DNA from: Robiginitalea sp. SC105
Lineage (GTDB): Bacteria > Bacteroidota > Bacteroidia > Flavobacteriales > Flavobacteriaceae
DNA: 64,000 bases
Direction: 5' to 3'
Assembly: GCF_014243345.1 (NCBI RefSeq)
Contig: NZ_JACLZF010000001.1
Location: 1,116,001 to 1,180,000, forward strand
Shown here: piece by piece, positions 15,901 through 24,093 of the stretch
How positions within the stretch are numbered: position 1 is the first letter of the stretch
How the letters are laid out: each line of letters starts with the position of its first letter
Notes under the pieces: model-generated
The model's database searches: none
What the model saw: the letters and a program-made list of their open reading frames with translations, nothing else
What the model was told of the DNA's origin: nothing
Translations under genes and position numbers: made by a program

Positions 15901-17253
15901 TTAATTGACAGGTTCTTTTTGCATTGGATGTGCCGGGGGATGTGCCTGGGACTTCATGGCGTCGATCACAAAATCGAGTGCCGTGTGCCACGCCTGGAGC
16001 GTTTGGGGCGTTTTGTTTTCGCCCAGGACTTCATCGATGGTTTCCAGCATTGCCTTTTTGATGATGGGGTAGTACGCCGCCTTAACCCCGTACTGCACGT
16101 GGTTCTGCCCCAGTCTGGCCAGTCCCCTTTTCAGGTGTTCCGGCCTGGACAGGGAATACACGATCCCCCCGAGCATATGGGTGAGCAACCTCCCCTGGTC
16201 CGTCATATTTTTCCGGAACAGCGCCCGGACAAACGGTGCCTCCGCAAATACTTTTTCGTAGAAGATCGCGGCAAACTGGTCTTCGTCTTCCAGCATGGTA
16301 TTCATCGAAGCCTGCAGTTCCAGCTGCAGGTCCATGTTTTTGAACCCAAGCAGTTCATGCAGGTGTACTGGGTTGTCCTTCCCGGCCAGCTTGCTGTGGA
16401 AGCTCCGCCCGGTCAGGATGGTTTCCCGGTCGACGTTTTCCAGGATGGTTTCGGAAACCAGGATATTGGTCTGCGTGGCCTTGGTTTCATCCTGTATCCG
16501 GCTTGCGACGTTCACCGGATCGCCGATAACCGAAAACTGTTTGTGGGTGGGGTGCCCGAGATGGCCGATAAAGGCCGTGCCAAAATTGATGCCAATACCC
16601 GATTTGAGCTTTACTTGAATGTCCTTCAGGTCGGTGCGGTTCAGAGTGTCCAGGGCGTATTGCATGCCCAGGGCCGCCCGGATGGCATCCTCGCAATTCT
16701 TGCGTGCCGTACCCCCGGAGGTGCCAAACACCCCGATTATTTCGTCCCCCACATACTGATAGATCACGCCGTTGTTCATCAGGATGGGTTCCCCCAGGGC
16801 CGTGTAGAATTTGTTCAGCATGTAGGCAATATCAAAGTTCAGGTTGTGGGAGGAGAGGTTGGTGAAATTCCGGATGTCGCAGAAAATAATGGCAATGGGC
16901 CGTTCTTCTGCCCGCCCTTCGGGCGCCAGTTCCTTCTGCAGATTGTTCACCTCCCCGCTGGACCAGATCAGCCGCTGGATGGTTACGTCCCCTTTCGGGC
17001 GGGCCTGGCAGGCCAGCCGTATGGAGGGGTCCCATTTGCGGGCGTGGCAACTGGATTGTTCAAATGCGGTCTTGGGGCTCAGGTTCTGTATCCCGTCGAG
17101 CACCCGCACCCTGCAGGTGGTGCAAACGCCATTCCCCCCGCATTCGTGAAGGTGCGGGATGCCGTTCCCGATAGATATATCAAGGAGGGTCTGGCCGGTA
17201 TTTTTAAAGGCCACCTGCCGGTTGATCGCTGTATAGGTTATCTGGTGTTCCAT
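15901..17253 (-). CDS. Ferredoxin-class III cyclase-globin fusion protein
   Basis: 450 residues from the ATG at 17253; the frame stays open upstream to 17409, but that part has no ferredoxin-like sequence. Residues 1-95 are a [2Fe-2S] ferredoxin with C38-x5-C44-x2-C47 and C82. Residues ~118-300 are a class III cyclase with metal Asp126 (FCDIRNFT) and Asp170 (YQYVGDE), plus Asp245, Asn248 and Arg252 (IGDPVNVASRI); the purine-selecting Lys position is Gln166. Residues ~315-435 are a globin of the flavohaemoglobin type: proximal His385 and Tyr395 (HVQYGVKAAYYP), distal Tyr332 at B10 (IFYEKVF), Phe346 at CD1 and probable Gln353 at E7. No flavin reductase domain follows. Cyclic nucleotide synthesis is thus likely controlled by haem ligand (O2, NO, CO) and/or cluster redox state (inference). 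It is the first gene of an apparent operon with the FAD oxidoreductase. Confidence 0.92.
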   Translation of the reverse strand: MEHQITYTAINRQVAFKNTGQTLLDISIGNGIPHLHECGGNGVCTTCRVRVLDGIQNLSPKTAFEQSSCHARKWDPSIRLACQARPKGDVTIQRLIWSSGEVNNLQKELAPEGRAEERPIAIIFCDIRNFTNLSSHNLNFDIAYMLNKFYTALGEPILMNNGVIYQYVGDEIIGVFGTSGGTARKNCEDAIRAALGMQYALDTLNRTDLKDIQVKLKSGIGINFGTAFIGHLGHPTHKQFSVIGDPVNVASRIQDETKATQTNILVSETILENVDRETILTGRSFHSKLAGKDNPVHLHELLGFKNMDLQLELQASMNTMLEDEDQFAAIFYEKVFAEAPFVRALFRKNMTDQGRLLTHMLGGIVYSLSRPEHLKRGLARLGQNHVQYGVKAAYYPIIKKAMLETIDEVLGENKTPQTLQAWHTALDFVIDAMKSQAHPPAHPMQKEPVN

Positions 17254-17342
17254 TTGAATTGGTATTAATAAGGTAGTAGGGAAAGGTGATTTGGGATAAG
17301 TCCAAGGTAGGTCATGTTCTTTACTTATTTTACACTCATTTC

Positions 17343-17362
17343 TGTGATTTTTGAAATTCACA
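17343..17362. promoter_or_regulatory. TGTGA-N10-TCACA dyad
   Basis: A 20-base imperfect palindrome (8 of 10 pairs match) between the divergent fusion-cyclase and histidine kinase genes. The half sites TGTGA/TCACA look like CRP half sites, but the spacer is 10 rather than 6, so a CRP assignment is not safe. Confidence 0.5.
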
Positions 17363-17377
17363 CAATGGGGGGAGCTT

Positions 17378-17399
17378 GTATCACTGAATTGTGTGATAC
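17378..17399. promoter_or_regulatory. GTATCAC-N8-GTGATAC inverted repeat
   Basis: Perfect 7-bp arms at 17378-17384 and 17393-17399. It lies 21 bases upstream of the -33 TTG of the kinase promoter, a usual place for an activator, and about 125 bases upstream of the fusion-cyclase start on the other strand. Confidence 0.55.
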
Positions 17400-17420
17400 T
17401 GATAATCATTCTTTTAGGTC

Positions 17421-17450
17421 TTGCGGGAAGACCGGAATTGGATAACTTTG
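17421..17450 (+). promoter_or_regulatory. Promoter of the TPR kinase/LuxR regulator operon
   Basis: TTG (17421-17423), 19 bases, TAACTTTG (17443-17450) is a full match to the Bacteroidetes housekeeping promoter. The predicted leader to the ATG at 17534 is about 75 bases. Confidence 0.7.
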
Positions 17451-17533
17451 ATTGGGCGGGGTCACGGGTACAGGAAAAGGGCCGGAAACCGTACTATTCC
17501 CGGGGTTGACCCCCGGTTGCTAACACTATCGGC

Positions 17534-19405
17534 ATGCTCTCAAAACGGCTGTGCATTCTTGTATTTCTAACCGGCGTCCATTTCGCAAGCGGTCAAATAA
17601 GCGAAGTGGATAGTTTGCAGGTGGTCGTGCGTTCCATCCCCGATGATTCCCTGAAATGCGAAACCTATCTCCGGATTGCGTATTTGCTCTATGAGGGAGA
17701 TGAAGCCGAACGCTTTGCCGGGAGTGCGCTGGAACTGGCACGCCGGTTTAACAGCCCCGGGCTTATCGGCAAGTCCTTCCACCGGCTGGCCTGGTGTCTG
17801 GGCCTGGATGAAATGGATCGGAAAACCGCTTATCTGGATAGTGCCGCGTTCTATTTTACCCGGATCAACGACCTGTACGGCCTGGGGAACGTAGCGGACA
17901 CCCGGGGATCCATCCTCCTGGATTACGGTGCGGTTGAAGAGTCGCGCATCGCTTATGAAAAGGCCTACGGATTCTTTTCCCGGATCCCGGACGAAGAACG
18001 AAAGGCAGGTATTTTAAATAATTGGGCTATAGCCGAATACACCATGGGTAATACCGAAGAGGCGCTAAGGAAGTTCCAAAAGGCCCTGGCATACCGGTTA
18101 ACCGAAAAACCCATTGCCCATGTGGATATCGCCCGGCTCTACCAGGGGATGGGGGAGTGCCACCGGTTAAACGGGGACCTGCAGGCGGCCGTTTCCAACT
18201 ACCTCAAAGGGTATGAACACCGGAAGGAAGCCTCGGATGTCGGGGTTGTGGAATCCATGATGAGCATGGCTTCGATGCTGTATGCGGCCGCAGAAAAGGA
18301 CCTGGATACGACGGCCCTGTCCGATTCGCTGCGGGCACACGGTTTCAGGAATTCCGACGACCTGATCGTACAGGCCGAACAGACCCCCGGGCTTGCTGAC
18401 CGGATTGGTCTGCAGAACTACATCCTGGACGTCAGGCGGCAATTCTATCTGTTGAACAGGGACTATGAGGCGGCCTATCAGCTGTTACTGCGGCAGAAGC
18501 AAATGGAAGAAGACTATAAATTGAGCGAAAGCAGCCTGCAGGCCTATGCGGACATGAAGGTAAACTTTGAAAAGGACCAGCTGAAGATCCAGTTGCTGGA
18601 AGAAGAAGTTTCGAACCAGAAAAGCAGGAGGCGGGCGAACATTTTAATGGTTTCCCTGGGGGGGTTGTTCCTGGTTTCCCTAGTGGGCTTCCTCTATTAC
18701 AAAAACCGGGTGAAATCAGGGCAGATTGAGCTCCATGAGGCGCACCGGGAGCAACAGATCATCTCCATGCGCTCCATGTTGGAAGGGCAGGAAAATGAAC
18801 GCACCCGTATTGCCAGGGACCTGCACGACGGCCTGGGAAACCTCCTCTCGAGCCTGAAGGTGAACATCGGCAGTCTGCAGATCAATTTTGACGACACGAA
18901 TGCCGAGAAGATCTACGGCACGGCCAGCCGGATGATCGATGAGGCGTGTACCGAAGTGCGCAAGATCGCCCACGAAATGATGCCTCAGTCGCTGAAAAAA
19001 CTCGGGCTGCGGAAAGCCCTGGAGGACCTGGTTTTGAAAATGGATGTCATCCACGGCTTTGAAGCCAAATTCCAGGTGCAGGGGACGGAAAAAATCTTCG
19101 ACGACACCACCAATGTCATGTTGTTCCGGATCGTGCAGGAGGCCCTGAACAACATCGTCAAGTATGCCCGGGCGAAAGAGGTCTCCGTCCAGCTCACCTA
19201 TAGCGAGGATTGGTTTGACCTGACCATTGAGGATGACGGCGTGGGTTTTGACACGGATGCCCTGGAGAACGAGCGGGGGATGGGCCTCAAAAGCATGGCC
19301 TTCAGGGCCGAATTCATCGGGGGGACCCTGGACCTGAACAGCCGCCCCGGCGTGGGTACGCTGGTTACGATCAACATCCCCCTGGACGAAATCAATCAAG
19401 TCTAG
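17534..19405 (+). CDS. TPR-containing sensor histidine kinase (HisKA_3/NarX type)
   Basis: 623 residues. Signal peptide at 1-21 (ending FASGQ), then a periplasmic array of tetratricopeptide-like helices to about residue 340. A coiled coil follows, and a transmembrane helix at about 372-393 (ILMVSLGGLFLVSLVGFLYY). The cytoplasmic part has a HisKA_3 dimerisation domain with RIARDLHDGLGNLLSS, whose His is the phosphorylation site. The HATPase domain has NIVKYARA, EDDGVGF and GMGLKSM. This kinase class pairs with LuxR/NarL regulators, and one follows after 20 bases. The ligand is unknown. It is divergent from the ferredoxin-cyclase-globin gene. Confidence 0.95.
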   Translation: MLSKRLCILVFLTGVHFASGQISEVDSLQVVVRSIPDDSLKCETYLRIAYLLYEGDEAERFAGSALELARRFNSPGLIGKSFHRLAWCLGLDEMDRKTAYLDSAAFYFTRINDLYGLGNVADTRGSILLDYGAVEESRIAYEKAYGFFSRIPDEERKAGILNNWAIAEYTMGNTEEALRKFQKALAYRLTEKPIAHVDIARLYQGMGECHRLNGDLQAAVSNYLKGYEHRKEASDVGVVESMMSMASMLYAAAEKDLDTTALSDSLRAHGFRNSDDLIVQAEQTPGLADRIGLQNYILDVRRQFYLLNRDYEAAYQLLLRQKQMEEDYKLSESSLQAYADMKVNFEKDQLKIQLLEEEVSNQKSRRRANILMVSLGGLFLVSLVGFLYYKNRVKSGQIELHEAHREQQIISMRSMLEGQENERTRIARDLHDGLGNLLSSLKVNIGSLQINFDDTNAEKIYGTASRMIDEACTEVRKIAHEMMPQSLKKLGLRKALEDLVLKMDVIHGFEAKFQVQGTEKIFDDTTNVMLFRIVQEALNNIVKYARAKEVSVQLTYSEDWFDLTIEDDGVGFDTDALENERGMGLKSMAFRAEFIGGTLDLNSRPGVGTLVTINIPLDEINQV

Positions 19406-19425
19406 TGCATTAAATCAGATAACGC

Positions 19426-20070
19426 ATGGAGAAGATAAAAGTACTGCTGGCAGACGATCATCAGATCATGTTGGATGGGTTGAAGGCCATCCTCACCAGG
19501 GACCGGTCCCTGGACATTGTGGGAACGGCCCGGAACGGGCTAGAGGTGCTGGAGTTCCTTAAAAGGGAACCTGTGGATGTGCTCCTGCTGGACCTGCAGA
19601 TGCCTGTCATGGATGGGCTGGAAACAGCCATGCACGCCAAAAAATCCTACCCGGACCTGAAGATCATCATGCTTACCACCAATGACGAAGGCAGCATCAT
19701 TACTTCGTTGTTCAAGGTGGGCGCCACCGGCTACCTGCTGAAAAACGCATCCAAGGAATATCTGATACAGGGGATCAGGGATGCCTATGAGGGCAAAAAA
19801 GTCCTGAGTTCGCACCTGACCGAAAAGATGATCGAAAGCCTTTCCGATGACGGGGGTAAGGCCAAGGACGGGGCCGTCCCGATGATCACCAAGCGTGAAA
19901 TCGAGGTCGTGAAGCTGATCGCCCAGGAGTACACCACCCAGGAAATTGCGGATAAGCTGTTCGTAAGCACCAATACGGTTGCCACCCACAAGCGAAACCT
20001 GTTTGTAAAAATGGATGTTAAGAATTCCGTGGGGATGGTAAAAAAAGCGGTGGACTGGGGGTTGATCTGA
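19426..20070 (+). CDS. LuxR/NarL-family response regulator
   Basis: 214 residues. The receiver domain begins IKVLLADDHQIMLDGL, with phosphoacceptor Asp in VLLLDLQMPVMDG, Thr in MLTTND, and Lys in GYLLKNASKE. The C-terminal LuxR helix-turn-helix has ITKREIEVVKLIAQ, TTQEIADKLFVSTNTVATHK and a closing LFVKMDVKN. It should bind DNA as a dimer after phosphorylation by the upstream TPR kinase. Its targets may include the adjacent divergent operon, where two inverted repeats lie. Confidence 0.96.
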   Translation: MEKIKVLLADDHQIMLDGLKAILTRDRSLDIVGTARNGLEVLEFLKREPVDVLLLDLQMPVMDGLETAMHAKKSYPDLKIIMLTTNDEGSIITSLFKVGATGYLLKNASKEYLIQGIRDAYEGKKVLSSHLTEKMIESLSDDGGKAKDGAVPMITKREIEVVKLIAQEYTTQEIADKLFVSTNTVATHKRNLFVKMDVKNSVGMVKKAVDWGLI

Positions 20071-20165
20071 TGCCTTCTGCTTTTACATGCCGGAAGTTCC
20101 ATCTGCCATCCATCCCTGGTACGCGCGGGCAGAAGCCTCGGCGTCCGTTCCCGCAACAGCTGCTC

Positions 20166-20987
20166 TTACCTGCCTGACAGGAACCCGGTGACCGCAACCG
20201 CGAAATCTTCCTGCTTATACGTATTGTTGTGGTCCCCCGGGACAAGGATCAACTGGCTGATGGGCAGGGCCCGTTGCAGCTCCTCCGGGCTGCCGTTGTC
20301 CCGGTCCCGGTCCCCGCATATGACCAGGGTCTCCGTATGGATGCCTTTTAATGCTGTCAGGGTCGTTACGGGCTGGTGGTCCTGCAGATGACCGAGGATC
20401 TTCAGGTTGGCGCCGATGGATTTGGCGTAGTCGATGGCACCCCGGGTCAGATCATCCGGTTCCCTGCGCCCTGAAAAAGCATCGGCAAAGGCGACCCTGC
20501 GGTCCCAGTCCGGGTTGGTGAAGTCCGCTCCCATGCCCCCCAGGACTGCTTTGGAGATCCGGGTTTCCCTCGTGAGTAGCTTTGCCAGCACGATCGACCC
20601 GCGCGAATAGCCGACAGCCATAAAAGTGTCCAGCCCGAGGTGGTCGGCCAGGGCCACCAGGTCCTTTATCTCGGCATCGTCCTTATAAGCCTCTTCCGCT
20701 TCCGGCCTGTCCGATTTTCCATTCCCCCTGAGGTCCGGGATGATCACCCGGAAACCCTGTTCCAGCAGGGATTTCTTTAAGGCGGTTTGCTCCCAGTGCC
20801 CGCCATTCATAATAAACCCGTGGATCAGAAGTACTGCCGGGCCTGTTCCTTCATCCGAATAGGCGATCCGGGTAGCGTCAAAAGAGTTGAACCAGTTGTA
20901 CGGGGAAGCGTTTTCCTGGGCGCCCAGTAGTTGCATGCCCCCCAAGGAGAAAATAAGAATGAGCAGTGCTTTATGAACGTGTTTCAT
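20166..20987 (-). CDS. Exported alpha/beta hydrolase
   Basis: 273 residues. Signal peptide at 1-23 (KALLILIFSLGGMQLLGAQ). The alpha/beta hydrolase fold shows VLLIHGFIMNGGHW with the oxyanion region, IIPDLRGNGKSDRP, the nucleophile elbow VGYSRGS, acid region VICGDRDRDN, and catalytic His in VPGDHNNTY. The fold is common to esterases, epoxide hydrolases and haloperoxidases, so the substrate cannot be named. It is convergent with the LuxR regulator and downstream of the small membrane gene on the same strand. Confidence 0.9.
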   Translation of the reverse strand: MKHVHKALLILIFSLGGMQLLGAQENASPYNWFNSFDATRIAYSDEGTGPAVLLIHGFIMNGGHWEQTALKKSLLEQGFRVIIPDLRGNGKSDRPEAEEAYKDDAEIKDLVALADHLGLDTFMAVGYSRGSIVLAKLLTRETRISKAVLGGMGADFTNPDWDRRVAFADAFSGRREPDDLTRGAIDYAKSIGANLKILGHLQDHQPVTTLTALKGIHTETLVICGDRDRDNGSPEELQRALPISQLILVPGDHNNTYKQEDFAVAVTGFLSGR

Positions 20988-21039
20988 GATAAATGGGTTT
21001 CATGGCGATGATTTGCATGTTCCAGCCCTGGAAGCAGGA

Positions 21040-21381
21040 TTATTGCAGAAAGCTGCGATAGCATACGATGACCACCGCGACAACGAAGATCGAGGTGAAG
21101 ATCAGCTTATTGTGCTTTGCCAGCCAGTTGGGCAGGAAGATATCGAAATTATCCTTTTGCGAATCCGAATATTTCCGGGCGATCAGGGTGAGGGGGCAGA
21201 ACATCCTGAAGATCAGCAGGGTCACCCCCTCCCCGATAACCAGGGCGATACCCACCCAGGTATAGGGGGTCACCCGGTCGGCAACCCCGGAATACAGCAC
21301 ATAGCCTATGACTGCCACAAAAAATGCCCAGATGAGCGTGTGAATGATTTTGATAGTTAAAAGTTTACCTGCCGGATCCAT
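21040..21381 (-). CDS. Small membrane protein of unknown family
   Basis: 113 residues from ATG 21381; a TTG at 21405 would add eight. It has three hydrophobic helices, at about 8-28, 39-58 and 92-110, with MFCPLTLIARKYSDSQKDNFDIFLPNWLAKHN between the second and third. No family is recognised with certainty. The start overlaps the end of the CPBP gene by 17 bases, so the two are translationally linked. Confidence 0.75.
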   Translation of the reverse strand: MDPAGKLLTIKIIHTLIWAFFVAVIGYVLYSGVADRVTPYTWVGIALVIGEGVTLLIFRMFCPLTLIARKYSDSQKDNFDIFLPNWLAKHNKLIFTSIFVVAVVIVCYRSFLQ

Positions 21382-22246
21382 AACAGTTTTCTCTTTGGCG
21401 GTCAATTCCCGCCAAATTTCCGGGTTTAAAATACAGGATCGCCAGGATACCCCAAAGGGTGATCAGGAATCCCATATAATTTGCAATATTCTGATCCGCA
21501 TAGTCGGCGGTGAAGGCGATATCGATGGTGGCGTGGAAAACGGCACAGACCAGGATGCTTCCGCGTGAAGCATTGAACAACCAGGTCAGCAACACACTTC
21601 CCGTGAGCAGGCTGAATAACCACCCGATGATGCCGCCAATGTCCATGGAGGTGTACCCGGGCCTGTAAAAAAAGAGCGGCCAGTGCCACAGGGCCCAAAA
21701 AAATGTCAGGATAAGGGTCGAGGTAAGGGCATTGAATTTTGCCTGAATCCTCGGCAGGGCAAAACCACGCCATCCGGCTTCTTCGCCAAAACCGAAAAAT
21801 ACCAGGTTGTAAACAAAAAATGCGGGCAGGCCAAAGTCGGGAAATTCCCTGTAAGTGAGGAGGCCCGAAAGTTCAAAGGGGGTCCCGTTGGCCAGTGAAT
21901 TGATGGCTGTGGCAAGGACTGCGAGTACAAACGGACTGAGCAGTGCAATGGCCAGGTACACCACGGGCCTTACCTGGAAACAACTTCTGAGCAGTTGCCT
22001 GATCCCGGATTGTTTTTTCCAAATCCAGGTGGTCAGGAAGGAGGCAATCAACGGGCCGAGCCCTCCAAGCCCATGATGAAAGGGCAATACGGGCAGATCA
22101 GCCAGCCCTAAAACAGGACCGTAAAGGGGTAGCCAGATCAGCCAGCTAATCAGGCAGGCCAGGGAGAAGTATGTTGCAAGCTGCTTCAACGGCTCCTGTT
22201 TTGGACACGCACTTTTGCCTTTTCCGCATTTCAAGCCCGGGTGCAT
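21365..22246 (-). CDS. CPBP family intramembrane glutamic protease
   Basis: 293 residues from ATG 22246 (a GTG at 22309 gives a longer form with no added family features). Eight or so hydrophobic segments are seen. The CPBP/Rce1 motifs are present: FGFGEEAGWRGFALPRIQ with the catalytic Glu pair and Arg, a downstream FWALWHWPLFF with the conserved His, and a final VCAVFHATIDIAF with His and Asp. CPBP proteins process prenylated or membrane peptides or act as immunity and stress factors. The ATG sits in the loop of a perfect 7-bp inverted repeat (22236-22254), which could limit initiation or indicate that another start is used. Confidence 0.92.
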   Translation of the reverse strand: MHPGLKCGKGKSACPKQEPLKQLATYFSLACLISWLIWLPLYGPVLGLADLPVLPFHHGLGGLGPLIASFLTTWIWKKQSGIRQLLRSCFQVRPVVYLAIALLSPFVLAVLATAINSLANGTPFELSGLLTYREFPDFGLPAFFVYNLVFFGFGEEAGWRGFALPRIQAKFNALTSTLILTFFWALWHWPLFFYRPGYTSMDIGGIIGWLFSLLTGSVLLTWLFNASRGSILVCAVFHATIDIAFTADYADQNIANYMGFLITLWGILAILYFKPGNLAGIDRQRENCYGSGR

Positions 22247-22360
22247 GACCCGGGCGGGGAGTGCCGGCAGGCCCCTGTTTAAAATTAGTGAAATTTCCTG
22301 CACCGGCACCCGCCATACCGCAGGGACCCCGGCAATGTGCGGGATTTTACCGGCCCCGCT

Positions 22361-23974
22361 TCAGAGGGCCGGTTCTGCCGATCTCCGGTTGTGGCCGAGC
22401 AATACTTTTACCAGTGCCTCGATCAGGATAAAAGCCACGAAGACCATGGCGGCATAGGGCAGGACGTCCCCGATGCGGTTATATAGGGTCGGTACCCCAT
22501 GGGTGGGGACTTCCACCAGCAGGGTCTTTTCTTCCGGGCCAAAGAAATCCGAGCTGCCCAGCAGGTTGCCATAGGGGTCTGTGGCAATGGAAGTCGCCCG
22601 GGAAACCGGCCGGAAGACCGAGGCGCCATTCTCGATGCCCCGAAGGCTGGCCATATGGGGATGGTATGGGTCAATGGCCTTCCAGTCCCCGGAGGGAATG
22701 ATCAGGATGTCCGTCCCGGCCTGCCCGGCCTGCTGCATGAACAGGGGGAAATCGGCGTCATAACAGATGACAGGGGAGAGTTTCCCATAGGGGCTTTCGA
22801 TGACGGGAATGATGTCGTCCGACCCGTAGTCCTGTTCTGCAAAAGGCACCGGGTTGCTTTTCAGGTATACATTGGCGACGGTACCCTCCGGGGTGAGGGT
22901 GACCGTTTTGTTGACGAGCAACAGCCGGTCCGGGTCGTAAGGCCCCGGGTTGATCACCCCGAGGGACATGAACAGGTAAATCCCTTTTTCCCGGGCCAGC
23001 GCTTTCCCGCGCTCCACCACCTCGCTTTCCTCCGGGGCGAGAATCAAACCGATGGCCTCAGACCAGACGACGATCCGGGCCCCGCGCCCTGCCAGGTCCG
23101 AGGTGCGGGCAAAGAGCTCGTCGAGGTTCCCCTGCATCACCGCGCGGGACCCCTTGAATGCTTCGGCATACGGGTCCTCGATAAATGACGGAAGCGCACG
23201 GCTGACCTCCCGGAGTTCGGGTGCGGTCTGGGAAGCCCCGGCAGGAATGGAGATGGATTTTCCAAAGGCCTCCTCATAAAGGGTTTCCCCAAAATTCGAA
23301 TTATTGAGGGTAACGCCCCCCATCGATACAGTCTCGGGGTGTTCGGCGGGCGGGAGGTATATGCGGGCGATTCCAAAGCCCAGCACCGCCAGGTAAACCG
23401 AACCGGCTAAGAGAACCCCGTTGCGGATCTGCGGCCATTGCCACCTGCGGTCGGCCATCCAGTTCAGCAGGGAGGCGAACCAGCCGATCAGGAAAGAGAT
23501 GCCCCAAATGCCGAATACCGAGGCAATCTGCCGGATGGGCTGAAAGCCGTACTGAGTATTGGCGATGGATCCCCAGACATCCCCGCTCGCCAGTACATTG
23601 AGGTATTCCAGGCTCACCAGGGCCGCAGGAAAGACCAGCGTGCCCAACAGGCCTTTCTCCCGGGCCCGGACCAGGCGGTCGACGAGATAGGGCAGGAGCG
23701 CCTTGGCAGATAGGATGAGCAGGATGATCAGGAGGAAGGGCATTGGGGCCGGGATGACCTGATCCGCACCCACCAGGCCGGAGAGGAATAACGCGAGAAA
23801 GCCGAATACGATGGCCTTCCAGGTAGTTACATTCCTGGTGAAATAGAGCATGGCAGCCAGGCCCAACCAGGGGGCGATGCCTACCGTCCACCGGGCAGAG
23901 CCTAGAATAAGCAGGAGGACCCCGGCAACCAGGATCCACCAGGGATTTGACAGTTTTGTTTTGAACGTTTCCAT
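22361..23974 (-). CDS. Apolipoprotein N-acyltransferase-like membrane nitrilase
   Basis: 537 residues from ATG 23974. The N-terminal ~210 residues form five or six transmembrane helices including the Lnt-like VSLEYLNVLASGDVWGSIANTQ. The C-terminal carbon-nitrogen hydrolase domain carries the triad Glu (VVWSEAIGL), Lys (VYLKSNPVPFAEQ) and Cys (VICYDADFP). In Lnt the residue after CY is usually Glu; here it is Asp. The family transfers an acyl chain to the N-terminus of lipoproteins. It could be a second Lnt or a related amidase acting at the membrane. It heads a run of minus-strand genes that includes the CPBP protease. Confidence 0.85.
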   Translation of the reverse strand: METFKTKLSNPWWILVAGVLLLILGSARWTVGIAPWLGLAAMLYFTRNVTTWKAIVFGFLALFLSGLVGADQVIPAPMPFLLIILLILSAKALLPYLVDRLVRAREKGLLGTLVFPAALVSLEYLNVLASGDVWGSIANTQYGFQPIRQIASVFGIWGISFLIGWFASLLNWMADRRWQWPQIRNGVLLAGSVYLAVLGFGIARIYLPPAEHPETVSMGGVTLNNSNFGETLYEEAFGKSISIPAGASQTAPELREVSRALPSFIEDPYAEAFKGSRAVMQGNLDELFARTSDLAGRGARIVVWSEAIGLILAPEESEVVERGKALAREKGIYLFMSLGVINPGPYDPDRLLLVNKTVTLTPEGTVANVYLKSNPVPFAEQDYGSDDIIPVIESPYGKLSPVICYDADFPLFMQQAGQAGTDILIIPSGDWKAIDPYHPHMASLRGIENGASVFRPVSRATSIATDPYGNLLGSSDFFGPEEKTLLVEVPTHGVPTLYNRIGDVLPYAAMVFVAFILIEALVKVLLGHNRRSAEPAL

Positions 23975-24093
23975 GATATGATGAATTTTCACCAAAGGAA
24001 ACCCATTAAACCGGGGGTGTCGACCGGATGCGTGAAGTCGAACGGATTTGATGCGTCCGACTTTACGCCCGGAATCCGCACCATCTGAATGGA

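Noticed and set aside
17343-17362. Canonical CRP binding site
   Set aside because: Half sites match TGTGA/TCACA, but the 10-base spacer differs from the 6-base spacer of CRP, so it is kept only as an unassigned dyad.
17254-17409. Longer N-terminus of the ferredoxin-cyclase-globin protein
   Set aside because: The added 52 residues lack ferredoxin similarity and would cover the inverted repeats; the ATG at 17253 gives a normal ferredoxin start.
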